Below the pieces are notes generated by a model that worked only from the letters and a program-made list of their open reading frames with translations, was not told the DNA's origin and made no database searches. A program made the translations under genes and the position numbers. A stretch of DNA of 64,000 nucleotides from NCBI RefSeq assembly GCF_902686445.1, contig NC_062216.1, positions 6,655,084 through 6,719,083 on the forward strand, given 5' to 3'. Source of the stretch: Sciurus carolinensis. Lineage: Eukaryota > Chordata > Mammalia > Rodentia > Sciuridae. This document shows positions 51,605-61,872 of the stretch, piece after piece (the stretch's first letter is position 1; each line of letters starts with the position of its first letter).

Positions 51605-52650
51605 CAAATGGGTGCTGGACTCTGGCAACTGTTTTTTGGGCATGTAAGGAGATCATCATGGGATTTTTGTCCTCCTGACAATTATGTGCAGAAATACATT
51701 TATTGATTTCCTTATGTCAAACCAAACTTGCACTCCCAAGTAAAATCCTAATGGGATCACTGTGTACTACATATAAAATATGTTTTTGAATGCAGTTGGT
51801 CAGAATATTCCTGTGGAATTTTGCATCTATTTTCAGCAAGGATATTGGTCTGCAGCTGATTTCCTTGTGATTTTTTTTCCAGTTCAATTATCTTTTCTAA
51901 AATATGGTCTCTGCTTCATTGATCACTGTCCTTTGCGCCCTTTATCATTTGTGCTGTGATATTTATTACCTCCTTCTGTGTTTGATTTTGTGATTCATAC
52001 CTTCTTCCTCTTTTTATGAACTGGAGATAACAAAGTAGATTACTAATTTGGGATTTCTAAAACCTTTTGCAATATAGGCAACTCATTCAGGTACTGCTCA
52101 GCACTGCTCTTGCTGTACGCCCACAAGTTTGATGTGTTGCTTTTTGATTTTTCTCTGATTGAAGCAATTTGTAAAATTCCTTCCACACTTGTCAAATTCT
52201 CAGTTTTTGTCAAAGGGGAGATTATCCATTTTGACCTAGTTGATAATTCCTATTGTTTCTCTTGCTGCTGATTTGTAGTTTTATTCCATTGTGATAAGAA
52301 AAGATGCGGGATAATCTTTTCAAGTATTTTGTAACTGTTGAACCTTGATGTCAGGCCTAATATAACCCACGGACATTTAAAGCCTAAATATTTCCTTTGT
52401 TCATTCGTAGGGCACATATTTTCATTCCAAATTTACTAATATTGTAGTTAAATCATGGGGAGCTAATATAAGGCAGCAAATAGAATCCAGACCATCACCT
52501 TTGTCTAACAAAGCTGAGACAAGACAGTATCTTCATAAATGCATGTATGAAGATCACTTCTGTTGATATTAAATATAGCAGTGAATATTTTGGAAGGGGA
52601 ACTTCTGTGTTTTCATTTTTCAAGGATGTGTGTAAGGGGCTTACATCCAT
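51605..52650 (-). repeat. Old L1 ORF2 fragment (RT and endonuclease region)
   Basis: Includes gaatattcctgtggaattttgcatctattttcagcaaggatattggtctg (RT region, compare 35700-35760) and gtgataagaaaagatgcgggataatctttt...ttgaaccttgatgt (endonuclease region). Many stops. Confidence 0.7.
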
Positions 52651-53640
52651 CCATCCTTGTAACAATGATTATTTCATAAATGTGGTGAAACACAGTTTTT
52701 CTTACCTCTAAGGCACTGTGTTATAAAGGAAATGAGCATATTGTCTAGAATCATTCACTCAATACAAATCTAAAATGAGCATTCATATATGATGTGTTAG
52801 AGTCATAGGAAGTTCCTCTCCTAGGGTCAGGTACCTGCAGTTATGAAAAAAGACACATCTGGGAGAGGAACACTGCACTCTGGGAAACAGATTTCCCTCA
52901 GTGTTTGTGGGGGTTGCTCAACACCACAATGTAAACAAAATCCAAAGTACATACCAATTCTCCATGGTCATGAATATTTTCTTCTTTTCTCCATGAATCA
53001 GGAAATCCAAATCTCAGTCCCTGAGGAAGAATGACCTAACACCAAGAGCATGAGGCGGTAAGCAGATCGTCCCTCACAGACTCCATCACAAAGGCTCCTT
53101 AAAACCCAGAATGAGAAGCACCAGCAGAGGAGAGCTGTGGGGTAGAGGGCTCCCTCACCAGAGGAGGAGAACCTCCAGGTAAGTGGAGGCCTGGAAGAGT
53201 CAGGGGCCTGGGGGCAGCATGGGTCAGAGTCTGGCTCAGATATTGCTGATTTGGCCTCTACATCTCAAATTTCCTGTTACAACCCATGAAGACTGGGCCT
53301 GGGACCTGCTCACAGGTAAATTAGCCCCTTCATTTGTTGTGATGAGATATCTTCCATCCAAATTAGGAGCCTACTCAGCCAAATGTTATTACTTTTCTTG
53401 AATTCTGGTTCAGTGTCATCACCTTTGGAACATTCAAGTCTTCCTTCTAGGGATCCTAACAACAGAGGCTTTCCAAAGATCTTCAGCAATCCTAGTAATC
53501 CTACAAATTGCTGGTGCACAGGTCTGCATCTCTAATCTGAAAAAAAGCTTAACTAAGTCTTGAAAGTCTATCTTAGCCTTCACACTGCAGAGCTGACTTT
53601 GTTTGTGCTGACTCATGGCAACATGTCTTGTTGTACCCGC
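52651..53640. other. Unassigned sequence
   Basis: A splice-donor-like ctccag|gtaagtgg lies at 53175. ORFs at 52843-53034 and 53183-53401 are unrecognised. Confidence 0.35.
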
Positions 53641-53641
53641 A

Positions 53642-53841
53642 GGTCAAGTGCAAGGACTGTAGGGCCTAGGACACACTTCAAGGTGCAGAAGATGCCCCAT
53701 GAAGTGCTGTTGTGGGGCACTGACCCCAAAGCCCTTGGACCCAAAGAAGGAGAAGGAGTACCAGTCACCAAGGCAGCTTGAGACTCTCCACGACAGAGGA
53801 AGATTTAACCAGCCTGAGAGACAGAAGGACCAGGGACAAAA
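53642..53841 (+). other. Exon-like segment of an unrecognised gene
   Basis: Preceded by ttgttgtacccgcag (acceptor) and followed by GTGAGTG (donor). One frame reads PKKEKEYQSPRQLETLHDRG near the end but has a stop early. The donor is also kept in the inverted copy near 61760. The gene is not recognised. Confidence 0.3.
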
Positions 53842-54392
53842 GTGAGTGATGGGTAGGGGGATCCAAGCCTGAGTACTGAAGTCAAAGGGGTGGTGTTCTT
53901 CCTTCTCCACACAATGATCACAGCCATGTGCAATGACAGGGAAGTTGAAAAGAAATAGGCAAAGACATCACTTCAGAATGCCACAACCTGGATGTCACTC
54001 TTCTCCCTTGCCTCCTATAAGGGGCGAAAATCAGAATCCTGTAGGAACATGACCATGATAACAACAAAGGCAATGAGTCCTTGCAATTCAACTTAGTGGA
54101 AAATGAGAAGGACAGGCTGGAGTTACTGACTGGGTGGGACATAAGTGAAGGCACAGATCTAGGAATGGTCAAACTGTATCAGAACAAACACTAAGGGAAT
54201 TGGAACATGAACTTTTACTTTCTGCTCTGGATCCATCCAAATACCTTGGTTTGTTCTGCAGGCAAAAAGAGCAGCAGAGGAAGTCTGCTCCAGAGATCTA
54301 GGAGAGTTTGGGGGAGGCCTCAACCAAATTGGAAGGTAGGGACAGAATCCAGTTCCTATCTGAGGGTAAGTATCTCCATGGTGGGCTGTTCT
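53733..54392. repeat. Left arm of a 0.66-kb inverted duplication
   Basis: The reverse complement matches 61205-61872 with a few small differences, from ccatggagatac to gggtccaagggct. It is neither retroviral nor L1. It contains splice-like signals described separately. Confidence 0.85.
54263..54366 (+). other. Exon-like segment within the inverted duplication
   Basis: The acceptor ggtttgttctgcag lies before 54263 and the donor GTAAGTATC is at 54367. One frame is open (GKKSSRGSLLQRSRRVW). In the other arm the donor is GTCAGT, while the acceptor is intact. Family unknown. Confidence 0.35.
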
Positions 54393-55050
54393 TTTTCTTC
54401 TCTGGATAAACTCAATTTGTTCCTGCTCCATTTCCCTGCTGCTGAGGGACTTGCTATAGCTTATTAATGGTAATGTGACTCAGACTTCTGTGTATTTCAG
54501 GTATGATGTTTGCAATATTTTGTGGGATTCCATTCATATCTCTCCTGACTTGTGAAGGGGGGCGCATATGGACCAAGTTTATTCCCATGTCTCAAAGGAT
54601 AGAATGTACTCTGTGGGAATATTCTTACTGAAAGTGGGTGAATACTCTGAGCTTTGGTATGAAATCTCCTCAGCCATCCCACTGTGCTCAAAAGAGCATT
54701 AGCCATCTGCATCACACAAAATAACACATTAAGCAGCCGTTTACATCTCAAACTATGAGGCCCAATGTTAAGAATGGGATATTTTCCCTTATGCCATGAA
54801 AGGTGTGAGGTTGATATTATAGTTGGTTTTCTACTAATGATCACTGAGTTGGATCACACCTTTTACTTTAGGTGACTGACGAATCGTCTTACTCTTGAAC
54901 TTCATGTTCTGTAGTCGTTTGCCTATTTGTTTGGTTTCCATTTTTTCTTGACAGAGAGCAAGTATAATGAATGCTTTATGTGTGTGTCTTGTCATCCAGC
55001 AAACCAGCAGGCCACCACCTATCCAAATACCCTGAAAGTGTTCTGTCCCA
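54393..55050. other. Unassigned sequence
   Basis: An acceptor-like cttctgtgtatttcag lies at 54485-54500. Nothing else is recognised. Confidence 0.35.
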
Positions 55051-55059
55051 GGCCCTGTA

Positions 55060-55509
55060 TTGGAGAGTCAGCCACCTGTCAAGAACACTGATGAGAGACC
55101 CATCCTCCCTATAGCACAGCCCTTCCCAAGAAATGAACTTGATTTCTATTCCATCCCTGTGCCCATGAAAGGACAGGAAGTAGCCATCACTGGCACCAGC
55201 CAGCCAGCAGTAAGGTGGTCTGGCGTGAACACTGCCCTCCATGTGAAGGGAGCAGATGAAATACCGGAAGGCGGCTCCCTTAATATTTCTCAGGCTACCT
55301 CTAAAATCCATGTTGTGGGCCAGGTGCTCCATCCTCAATTCACTGCCAGGGTCCCTGATGTGAGCAAACATCCCTGCCTGCAGGCTACAGCATTGAGAGC
55401 AGCCCAGGTCCCCACACTCAGTGTCAGGGCCCCCATCAAGAGGCCTGCACAGGATGCTGTCAAGGCAAGCCAGCATCCCCCAAAAAACTTAGAATCAACC
55501 ACAGCATGA
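55060..55509 (+). CDS. Unrecognised 149-codon ORF, perhaps exon of a decayed gene
   Basis: One of the longer ORFs not explained by repeats. It is Pro/Ala/Val-rich and has no signal peptide, membrane segment or motif that I know. It overlaps a 166-codon ORF on the opposite strand (54976-55476), so chance openness in GC-richer DNA is possible. A different frame further right (55801-55949) ends in an acidic Ser-rich tail (EDLQVSSSSEDTEE then stop). With the exon-like segments at 53.6 and 54.3 kb this may be what is left of one multi-exon gene; that link is inference. Confidence 0.3.
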   Translation: MESQPPVKNTDERPILPIAQPFPRNELDFYSIPVPMKGQEVAITGTSQPAVRWSGVNTALHVKGADEIPEGGSLNISQATSKIHVVGQVLHPQFTARVPDVSKHPCLQATALRAAQVPTLSVRAPIKRPAQDAVKASQHPPKNLESTTA

Positions 55510-55949
55510 CTCCATATTGGAGCACTGGTGGCCGAGGCAAGGAGGTTTACACATCTTTGCCATGTCTGCCTTCTACAAGTGGACTCAGAATCAAAGTGTC
55601 ACCCCCAGTGACCAGAAAAATCCACCCCAGGGTTCCAGAATGGGTCTTTACCCTCCAAGGAAAAGCCCTGTCCTGAATCCTATCCCACCCTGCACCATGT
55701 CTAATCCTCCAGTGGCCAGCTGTGTTACACGACAGACCCTCAGAATGGTCTTCAGGAAACTGCACCATGTCTGTTGAAGCTGTAGGTTCATTACGGCTCC
55801 CCTCTCCTTTCCCCATACAAAGCCCAATGCTCCTGCTATGAGTGCTCCTTATCTTGACAAGTCTGAGGGACACAGTTCCCATGTGCCTGTGAGTTGTCTC
55901 TATGAGGACCTTCAGGTATCCTCCTCCTCTGAGGACACTGAGGAGTGAG

Positions 55950-57930
55950 GCAGTCCATGGCTGGGAAAACTCATCTTCTAGTCTCAAGTGACCTGGAGAG
56001 GACTGTGGGACTGAGGTGCAGGGAGCAGGCTGCACCTGGGTCATAGGACCTCCCTACCTATGTGGCAGATGCAAATTTGGGGACCTCATAGAGTGCAGGA
56101 GCAGACACAGATATTGGCTCTGAATGACAGAAGTTTTAGATGTGACTTGTCAACCGGGCTGTGAAGGACTTCATATACGCTCCATAGAATGGAAAATGAA
56201 TGGGGATATGTACATGTATATATTGAACTATAGTGTAAGGAGGAGGGTCGGGTGACTCTCTGTTGTCCTGTGACTGAATTGAAGTCAAACAAGGGCTGAC
56301 CACTGGGACCTCTGTCTTTGAAGCAGTGTCCTGGTTTGTGATGGGAGGACTTGACTGTAGAGTATGTCAGTGGAAACCATTGAGAACAGTTTCCTCGGCC
56401 TTACTCATTCTGCTCATTTATTTTCATTGCAAACATATACTTAAGTTTCATTTCAATTCTAATACAATCTGTCCATGTTTTATTGTGTCCATACTTTGAG
56501 TGCCTAGCTGTTCACAACCCACTCAAAACCATTCCTCTCCTGCAAAGTGCATTTTCTGTGCACTGGTTCTCAATTTGCCTGAGTTGTTACCTCCCAATTG
56601 TCTCAGATATTGTCAATTCAGAACACTCATTTTGAGCAGTGAAGTATGTGTCACTGCATTTTCCTTTGTACCATAGTAAAGTCATGAAATTGATTATTCT
56701 GATAAAAGAGTTCTTCTGATCATTTTGAGTCTTGAACCTTGAGGCTCTTACATACTCTCCAGGTGGTCCTAAAAGTCAGCGATTGGGGAATCACTGCAAT
56801 TGGTGGAAGGAGTACTTGTCTTCACATGCAATTGCCATGCCTAATCTCTACAATCCAGTCTGCCCAGGATCCATGACCACTCTGTGAGGAAGATTAATCT
56901 CTAAGGAAGATTAAGAAACTGACCTCCCACTCCTCCCTGGTGGCACTGACATTGGTGTCCCTATTCAGAGACAGCGTCTGGATTGCTGAAGATCCTTCTT
57001 ATCCCAGGCAGGTGACCCCATTGAGAGCCTGGGAAGAGATACAATGGGCTCCTTATGGTTTCTCACACCCTAAGGTACAGGCACCTCTTTCTGTAGCTGG
57101 GCTGAAATGACTCAACTGTGCTTCTGGATTTCAGCGACTGAGCCAGGGATAGAAATATTCAAGATGTCAGCAGTGTGGCATTTGTTAGTTCCTCCCACAG
57201 TTGATCCTATAGTACTTATCTGGGGGACACAGGCACAGCACGCTAAGTCCCTCCCACCAACTCTCATTCCTTCTGGAGACTCCAGTGGGTTCTGGAGTAC
57301 TCCCCCTTGTTCCGTGAAAGATCACTTGATTTCTGAGCCTGAATAAATGGAGATGCAGAAAAAATGATGTCTGGGCAACGCATCCTTAGGAAACACTATC
57401 CATATTTTTTAGTAGAGTAGTCTTTACTGCACCTTTTCTGATTCCTCAACTGCTGTTCAGAGGGTAATGTGTATTGACGATGGTGCTGGGAACACCAAGC
57501 CATGTGTGAGTTCATTCTCATACCCCTTTGTGTGAGCACCTGCAGTGACAGATGAACATTCAGACAAGGAAGGAATATTCAGACAGCCGAGGGATGAGAA
57601 GGAAGAGTGCAGAGCAGAGACAGGAAAGATTTCTGCTACCCACTCTGCTCTCAGGGCTAGTGGGCTCTGGGCCCACCTCATGGGTGTAGGGATTTCAGGT
57701 CAGTTAATGTGCAGAGGAGCAAATGTCCTTCAAGGCAAGAACACTCCTCAGGACAAAAGGCACTTGGAGATGCTCTGCAAATCCTCTGTTCTTGAGTCCT
57801 GGAGACATTACCTTGTTATAAAAGCCTTTGGTACCAGTGCACTCTGAGAAGCAAGCAAGTTGTGTGATCTGCACATGCACAAAGCCAACTGTACTATGGA
57901 ACCTAGGTAACTTGATATGACCCTGGAAGA
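55950..57930. other. Unassigned sequence
   Basis: Acceptor-like signals lie at about 57120-57135 (ttctggatttcag) and 57530-57545 (gagcacctgcag), and several short ORFs occur. None can be assigned. The right end may include the U3 region of an old LTR. Confidence 0.35.
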
Positions 57931-57975
57931 GATAATAAACTGGACTGGTTTTCCCATGAAAGCCACTTCTTGCTC

Positions 57976-58536
57976 TTCACCTGTCGCGTCCCCTCTGGCC
58001 GCAGAGAGAGACACGGCAAACGTCTGAAGCTTTGGAAGTTTATTGTGCACAGGTTCTTTCCTACGCTTCTCTTACCCCTAGCTTCTTCGCACTTTCAGCT
58101 TTCCTTTTCCCAGCTCCTTCCACTCCCGCGTACTCCCTCCTTCCAGCTCCGCTCCCGCTGCTGCCGCGGCCGCCGTCGCCGCCATCGCCGCCGCCGGTTC
58201 TTCCGCTTCTTCCGTCCCTTCCTCAGCTTCTCTCCCTTCCTCAGCTTCTCTCCCTTCCTCAGCTTCTCTCCCTTCCTCAGCTTCTGCCCTCTCTCTCCCA
58301 CCCACCAGGCTTATATACACTTCAGTCAATCAGGGGAGAGTACACGAGATAAACGTGGACAGCTGCAGGCGCAGGATGGGTACACGAGGGGGGGGCATGC
58401 TCTAGTCACATCGTTAACTAGCCAATTATTGGAATTCGCTGGTTGTTTACTGTATAGCTGGCCGCCTCTGGCTCAGCGTCAGGCGCCATCTTGACCACGC
58501 CCGAGGCTGGGGTTCCCGGAAACCCCCACATTCACC
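57976..58536 (-). mobile_element. IAP-like solo LTR with 6-bp target duplication
   Basis: The LTR 57982-58530 (549 bp) runs from tgtcgc to acccccaca and is flanked by TTCACC on both sides (57976-57981 and 58531-58536). No primer site or interior adjoins it, so it is a solo LTR. It is longer than its relatives because of a CT-rich tandem repeat. A minus-strand AATAAA is read near 58039 and a TATA motif (tatata) near 58312. Confidence 0.9.
58140..58290. repeat. CT-rich 18-bp tandem repeat and GCC-rich tract in LTR
   Basis: The unit cttcctcagcttctctcc repeats about four times at 58216-58285. The preceding stretch 58150-58200 is rich in gccgcc. The position corresponds to the variable CT-rich R region of IAP LTRs (family knowledge). 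Confidence 0.85.
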
Positions 58537-58608
58537 ACCCCGTGTGTTTTCCTCTTTAATAGCTCTCCCATCAACCCTTATAGCAGGACCTCAATGCGCC
58601 TTTACAGC

Positions 58609-58626
58609 TGGTGCTCTGAGCAGGGA
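58609..58626 (+). other. Degraded primer binding site, Lys-like
   Basis: tggtgctctgagcaggga ends in the CAGGGA typical of tRNA-Lys primer sites but also starts TGGTGC as in tRNA-Phe sites. The type is uncertain. Confidence 0.4.
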
Positions 58627-58829
58627 TCCTTCTGGACTTGATGACGGGACATGGGCAGAGCTTTCTCCCTGGAACAGGCTTTGACATGCGTCACTCATCA
58701 GCCAGTACCATCTAACTGGTAATGTCTTGTGACCGTCTGACCATCAATATCCTCATAAGGCTGAACATTCTTATTTGCTTCATAAGACTAAACATACTTT
58801 AAGTAATGCTGCTTTCCTGTCTGAAATAG

Positions 58830-60000
58830 ATTCTTGCTGTCCATGGTATCCAGAGAGTGGGTCCTTAAGACCCAAAATTTGGGAAGACATAGGTAAAAAA
58901 TTTCAAGAGGAGCCTAAACCTGTGTTACATGCTTGGTAGTTGTGTTGAAATACTTTCTCTACAGAGCCACAAACTTCTCTGGTAGTCTCTGAGACTGAAG
59001 TTTATTCTCAGCCCTCTCCTTGAGTTCCTACTCCTCCCCCTCCTTCTCTTCCTCCCCTAGTCCAGTCCATTTATCTGAATGTCTCAGGCAGGCAGCTGCA
59101 GAGGGAGAAACTCAGACCTTGGCTGTCTCCCCCATTAGACTAACCATTGCAAATCAGACAGAACATGAACAATTGCCTTTTGCTGTTTTTAAAGATTAAG
59201 AGGGACAGTGTTGGAGAGTGGAATTAATAGTAATTTTCCTCTTAACATAATAGAGGTGCTGGGATGGGTTATGCCTTGGTTTCCAGTGATTACAAAACAT
59301 TGGTGAAAATGGTTACTTCTCCTGCCCAATATACAGTGTTTCCACAATAGTCTGATTTAGCCCATGTTGAAGCTGAGGATAATGCTCAAGGGAATGTTAC
59401 TATTGATTATGATGACCTGTTTGGTGTGGAGCAAAGAGGGCCATTACAACAACAAGCTTAGTTGCCCCACAGCTGCCATTGCCCAGATTAGAACCTCAGT
59501 TTGTGAGGCATGGCGGAGGATCCCAGACACTCGGGATCCTTCAAAGTCCTTTGCTGGAATTTGACAAGCCTCAGGGGAGTCTTTTATTAATTTTATTAAC
59601 CAATTGACTAAAGCTTTTGAAAGACAAGTAGACAATTTGGAGGTTGCCAGCATTCTGATCAAACAACTGGCTTATGAAAGTTCCATCCAAGATTGTAAAG
59701 AAGTAGTAAAATCTATTAACCATAAAGTGGACACTATGGTTTCTGATTTTATAAAGGCATGTCAAAATGTTGGTAGTGAGACTCATAAAGTGGCTTTACT
59801 GGCTGCTGCTCTAAAGTCCCCTGATAAACTTTGATACAATTGTAAAAATCTGGCCATCTTCAACGGGACTAAGATAAAAAGAAAAAAAAAAAAAGAGCCA
59901 CAAAAATAGCCCAATCAGAAAATGTTCAATCTGTCATAAAGGATTTCATTAAGCTAATCAATGCAGATCTAAATCAGACATGTAGAGAAACCCAATTTCT
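58830..60000 (+). pseudogene. gag: Retroviral gag (capsid and nucleocapsid), decayed
   Basis: The clearest part is capsid at 59568-59834: GESFINFINQLTKAFERQ, then LIKQLAYESS, DFIKACQNVGSETHKVALLA. This matches the C-terminal capsid region of class II Gag, including its major homology region. A zinc knuckle of C-x2-C-x4-H-x4-C form (CSICHKGFH..ANQC) lies at about 59925-59975 with a stop inside. The earlier part (58830-59560) is recognisable only by position. Stops, frameshifts and an A-rich slippage tract (59880-59894) exclude a functional product. Confidence 0.75.
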
Positions 60001-60057
60001 GGTCACCTCCTTTTCCAGGGTCAAAGGAGGAGGAACCCTTTTTACCGGCAGCTGCAG

Positions 60058-60354
60058 ATGTCTCTCCTTCACAGATTGTTCCATTTCAAACAGAAGCTCC
60101 TTCCGCAAATCCTTCATGCCACTAGAGGGAGTGCAGGAACAGATTTGATTACTTCTGAGAATGCTCAAATATGTCTCCCTGGGGAAGTCTGTAAAATTGC
60201 TACCCAATTTACAGGACCTCTACCTAAGAGTACCTTTGGTTTAATTTTGCCCTGCTCTCACAGTGCTAAAGAAGGAAAATGTATAATACCTGGAGCGATT
60301 GACTCTGATTATACTGGTGTAATATACATTCAAGTGTGGTCTCATATGACTTGA
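60058..60354 (+). pseudogene. Retroviral dUTPase domain
   Basis: dUTPases hydrolyse dUTP so that uracil is not built into viral DNA. The open frame shows the family motifs in order: RGSAGTDL (motif 1), PLPKSTFGLI (motif 2 region) and GAIDSDYTGVIYIQ (motif 3, normally G-V/I-I-D-x-D-Y). The remaining motifs are lost after the stop at 60354. It belongs to the protease reading frame region of the provirus. The ATG at 60058 is not a natural start, since the domain would be made by gag frameshifting. Confidence 0.85.
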
Positions 60355-60660
60355 AACCTCCCTAAAGGCTCCTCCATTGCTCAATTAATTGCCATTCTTT
60401 ATATTACTGCCCAACAACCCATAAATGAAAGAGGAAATGCAGGATTTGGTTCCACTAGTATAGGAGCATGTTTACGTACTACTGAAAATGGACCAAAATT
60501 AACACTTAGTTTAAATGAACAGTCAATCACAGGGCTTCTGGACACCAGCACTGATGTTACAGTTATAGCTGTCTCAGTGTGGCTTCACACATGGCCCTTA
60601 CCAAGGGCCACCCCGCTTTGGGGCATAGGAGGCAATAATAAACAGGTGTCTAAAAGCTCT
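60355..60660 (+). pseudogene. Retroviral aspartic protease remnant
   Basis: After a stop the frame continues with RGNAGFGSTS and then SITGLLDTSTDVTVIA, where the active-site triplet D-T-G has become D-T-S. WGIGGNN, the expected flap-region neighbour, follows. Several stops appear from 60660 onward. Confidence 0.75.
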
Positions 60661-61205
60661 CTATGGTTGTGATGCTCCATCCCTTCCAACCCACATGTTA
60701 TTACTCATCTTCAACCATATGTTGTGGCAATTTCTTTTCCTATATGAGGCAGAGACATCTTACAGAAGTTTCAAATGTCCATGGAATCGCCTTTTTTTAT
60801 AGGGCCCTCTGTGGAATTGACCCACCTCACCATGAAACTGGAAGATCGCCACTTGTGTCTGGGTAGAATGATGGCCACTGCCTAGGAGAAGGTGGGAGGT
60901 GCAGAGGCCCTCATTCAAGAACAGTTACAATTGGGACATATTGAACTTTCTACTGGTCCATGGGAATACAGTCAATTTTATCATAAAAAATAAATCAGGG
61001 AAATGGAGATTATTACAAAATTTAAGATAAATTAATAAATGTATACAATCTATAGGTCCACTTCAATGTGGATTGCCTAATCCTTATTTAATCCTCCATG
61101 AATTTTCTTTTTATGTAATAGACTTAAATGACTTTTTTCTTTTAACTATTCCTCTTGTTTCTGATGATAGGGAAATGTTTTCCTTCACAGTTCCTTTTGT
61201 CAATC
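60661..61205 (+). pseudogene. pol: Reverse transcriptase N-terminus, truncated
   Basis: Fragments in several frames: EALIQEQLQLGHIELSTGPW (RT start) and FSFTVPFVNHPPWRY just before the break at about 61205. The catalytic YxDD region and everything after it are missing. Confidence 0.65.
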
Positions 61206-61872
61206 ACCCACCATGGAGATACTGACCCTCAGATAGGCACTGGATTCTGTCCCTCCCTTCCAATTTGGTTGCGGCTTCCCCAGAAGTCTCCTAGAAGATC
61301 TCTGGAGCAGTCTTCCACTGCTGCTCTTTTTGCCTGCAGAACAAACCTAGGTATTTGGATGGATCCAGAGCAGAAAGTAAAACTTCATGTCCCAATTCCC
61401 TTAGTGTTTTTTCTGATACAGTTTGACCATTCCTAGATCTGTGCCTTCACTTATGTCCCACCCAGTCAGTAACTCCAGCCTGCCCTTCTCATTTTCCACT
61501 AAGGTGAATCACAAGGATTCATCGCCTTTGTGCTTATCATGGTCATGTTCCTACAGGACTCTGACTCCTGCCCCTTACTGGAGGCATGGGAGAAGAGTGA
61601 CATCCAGAGTGTGGCATTCTGAGTTGATGTCCTTGCCTATTTCTTTTCCACTTACTCTGTCATTGCACATGGCTGTGATCATTGTGTGGAGAAGGAAGGA
61701 CACCACCCCTTTGACTTCAGTGCTCAGGCTTGGATCCCCCTACCCATCACTCACATTTGTCCCTGTTCCTTCTGTCTCTTGGGCTGGTTAAAGCTTCCTG
61801 TGTCATGGAGAGTCTCAAGTTACCTTGGTGACTGGTACTCCTTCTCCTTCTTTGGGTCCAAGGGCTCTGGTC
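61205..61872. repeat. Right arm of the 0.66-kb inverted duplication
   Basis: Reverse complement of 53733-54392. The left border coincides with the end of retroviral RT sequence. It contains the ORFs 61155-61436 and 61423-61791, which mirror minus-strand ORFs of the left arm and are probably not coding. Confidence 0.85.

Larger units (their letters stand above)
57931..58608 (+). repeat. R/U5 part of an old class II LTR, interrupted
   Basis: An AATAAA at 57934-57939 and a terminal ...gcgcctttaca at about 58606 directly precede a primer-site-like sequence. A younger LTR (57982-58530) splits it; removing that LTR and one TTCACC rejoins cttgctcttcacc to accccgtg. The U3 boundary to the left is not visible. 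Confidence 0.6.
58609..61205 (+). mobile_element. Old class II provirus interior, truncated in RT
   Basis: In order: primer-site-like sequence, gag (capsid and zinc knuckle), dUTPase, protease, start of reverse transcriptase. The order gag-dUTPase-protease-pol is that of betaretroviruses and ERV-K-type elements. The frame is broken many times. At about 61205 the RT frame ends abruptly at the border of the inverted duplication. Confidence 0.85.

Noticed and set aside
54976..55476. 166-codon minus-strand ORF
   Set aside because: Antisense of the 55060-55509 ORF with no recognisable feature. Only one of the two, at most, can be real and neither is proven.
57970..58494. 174-codon ORF and Glu/Lys-rich ORFs opposite
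   Set aside because: They are translations of the CT-rich repeat in a solo LTR.
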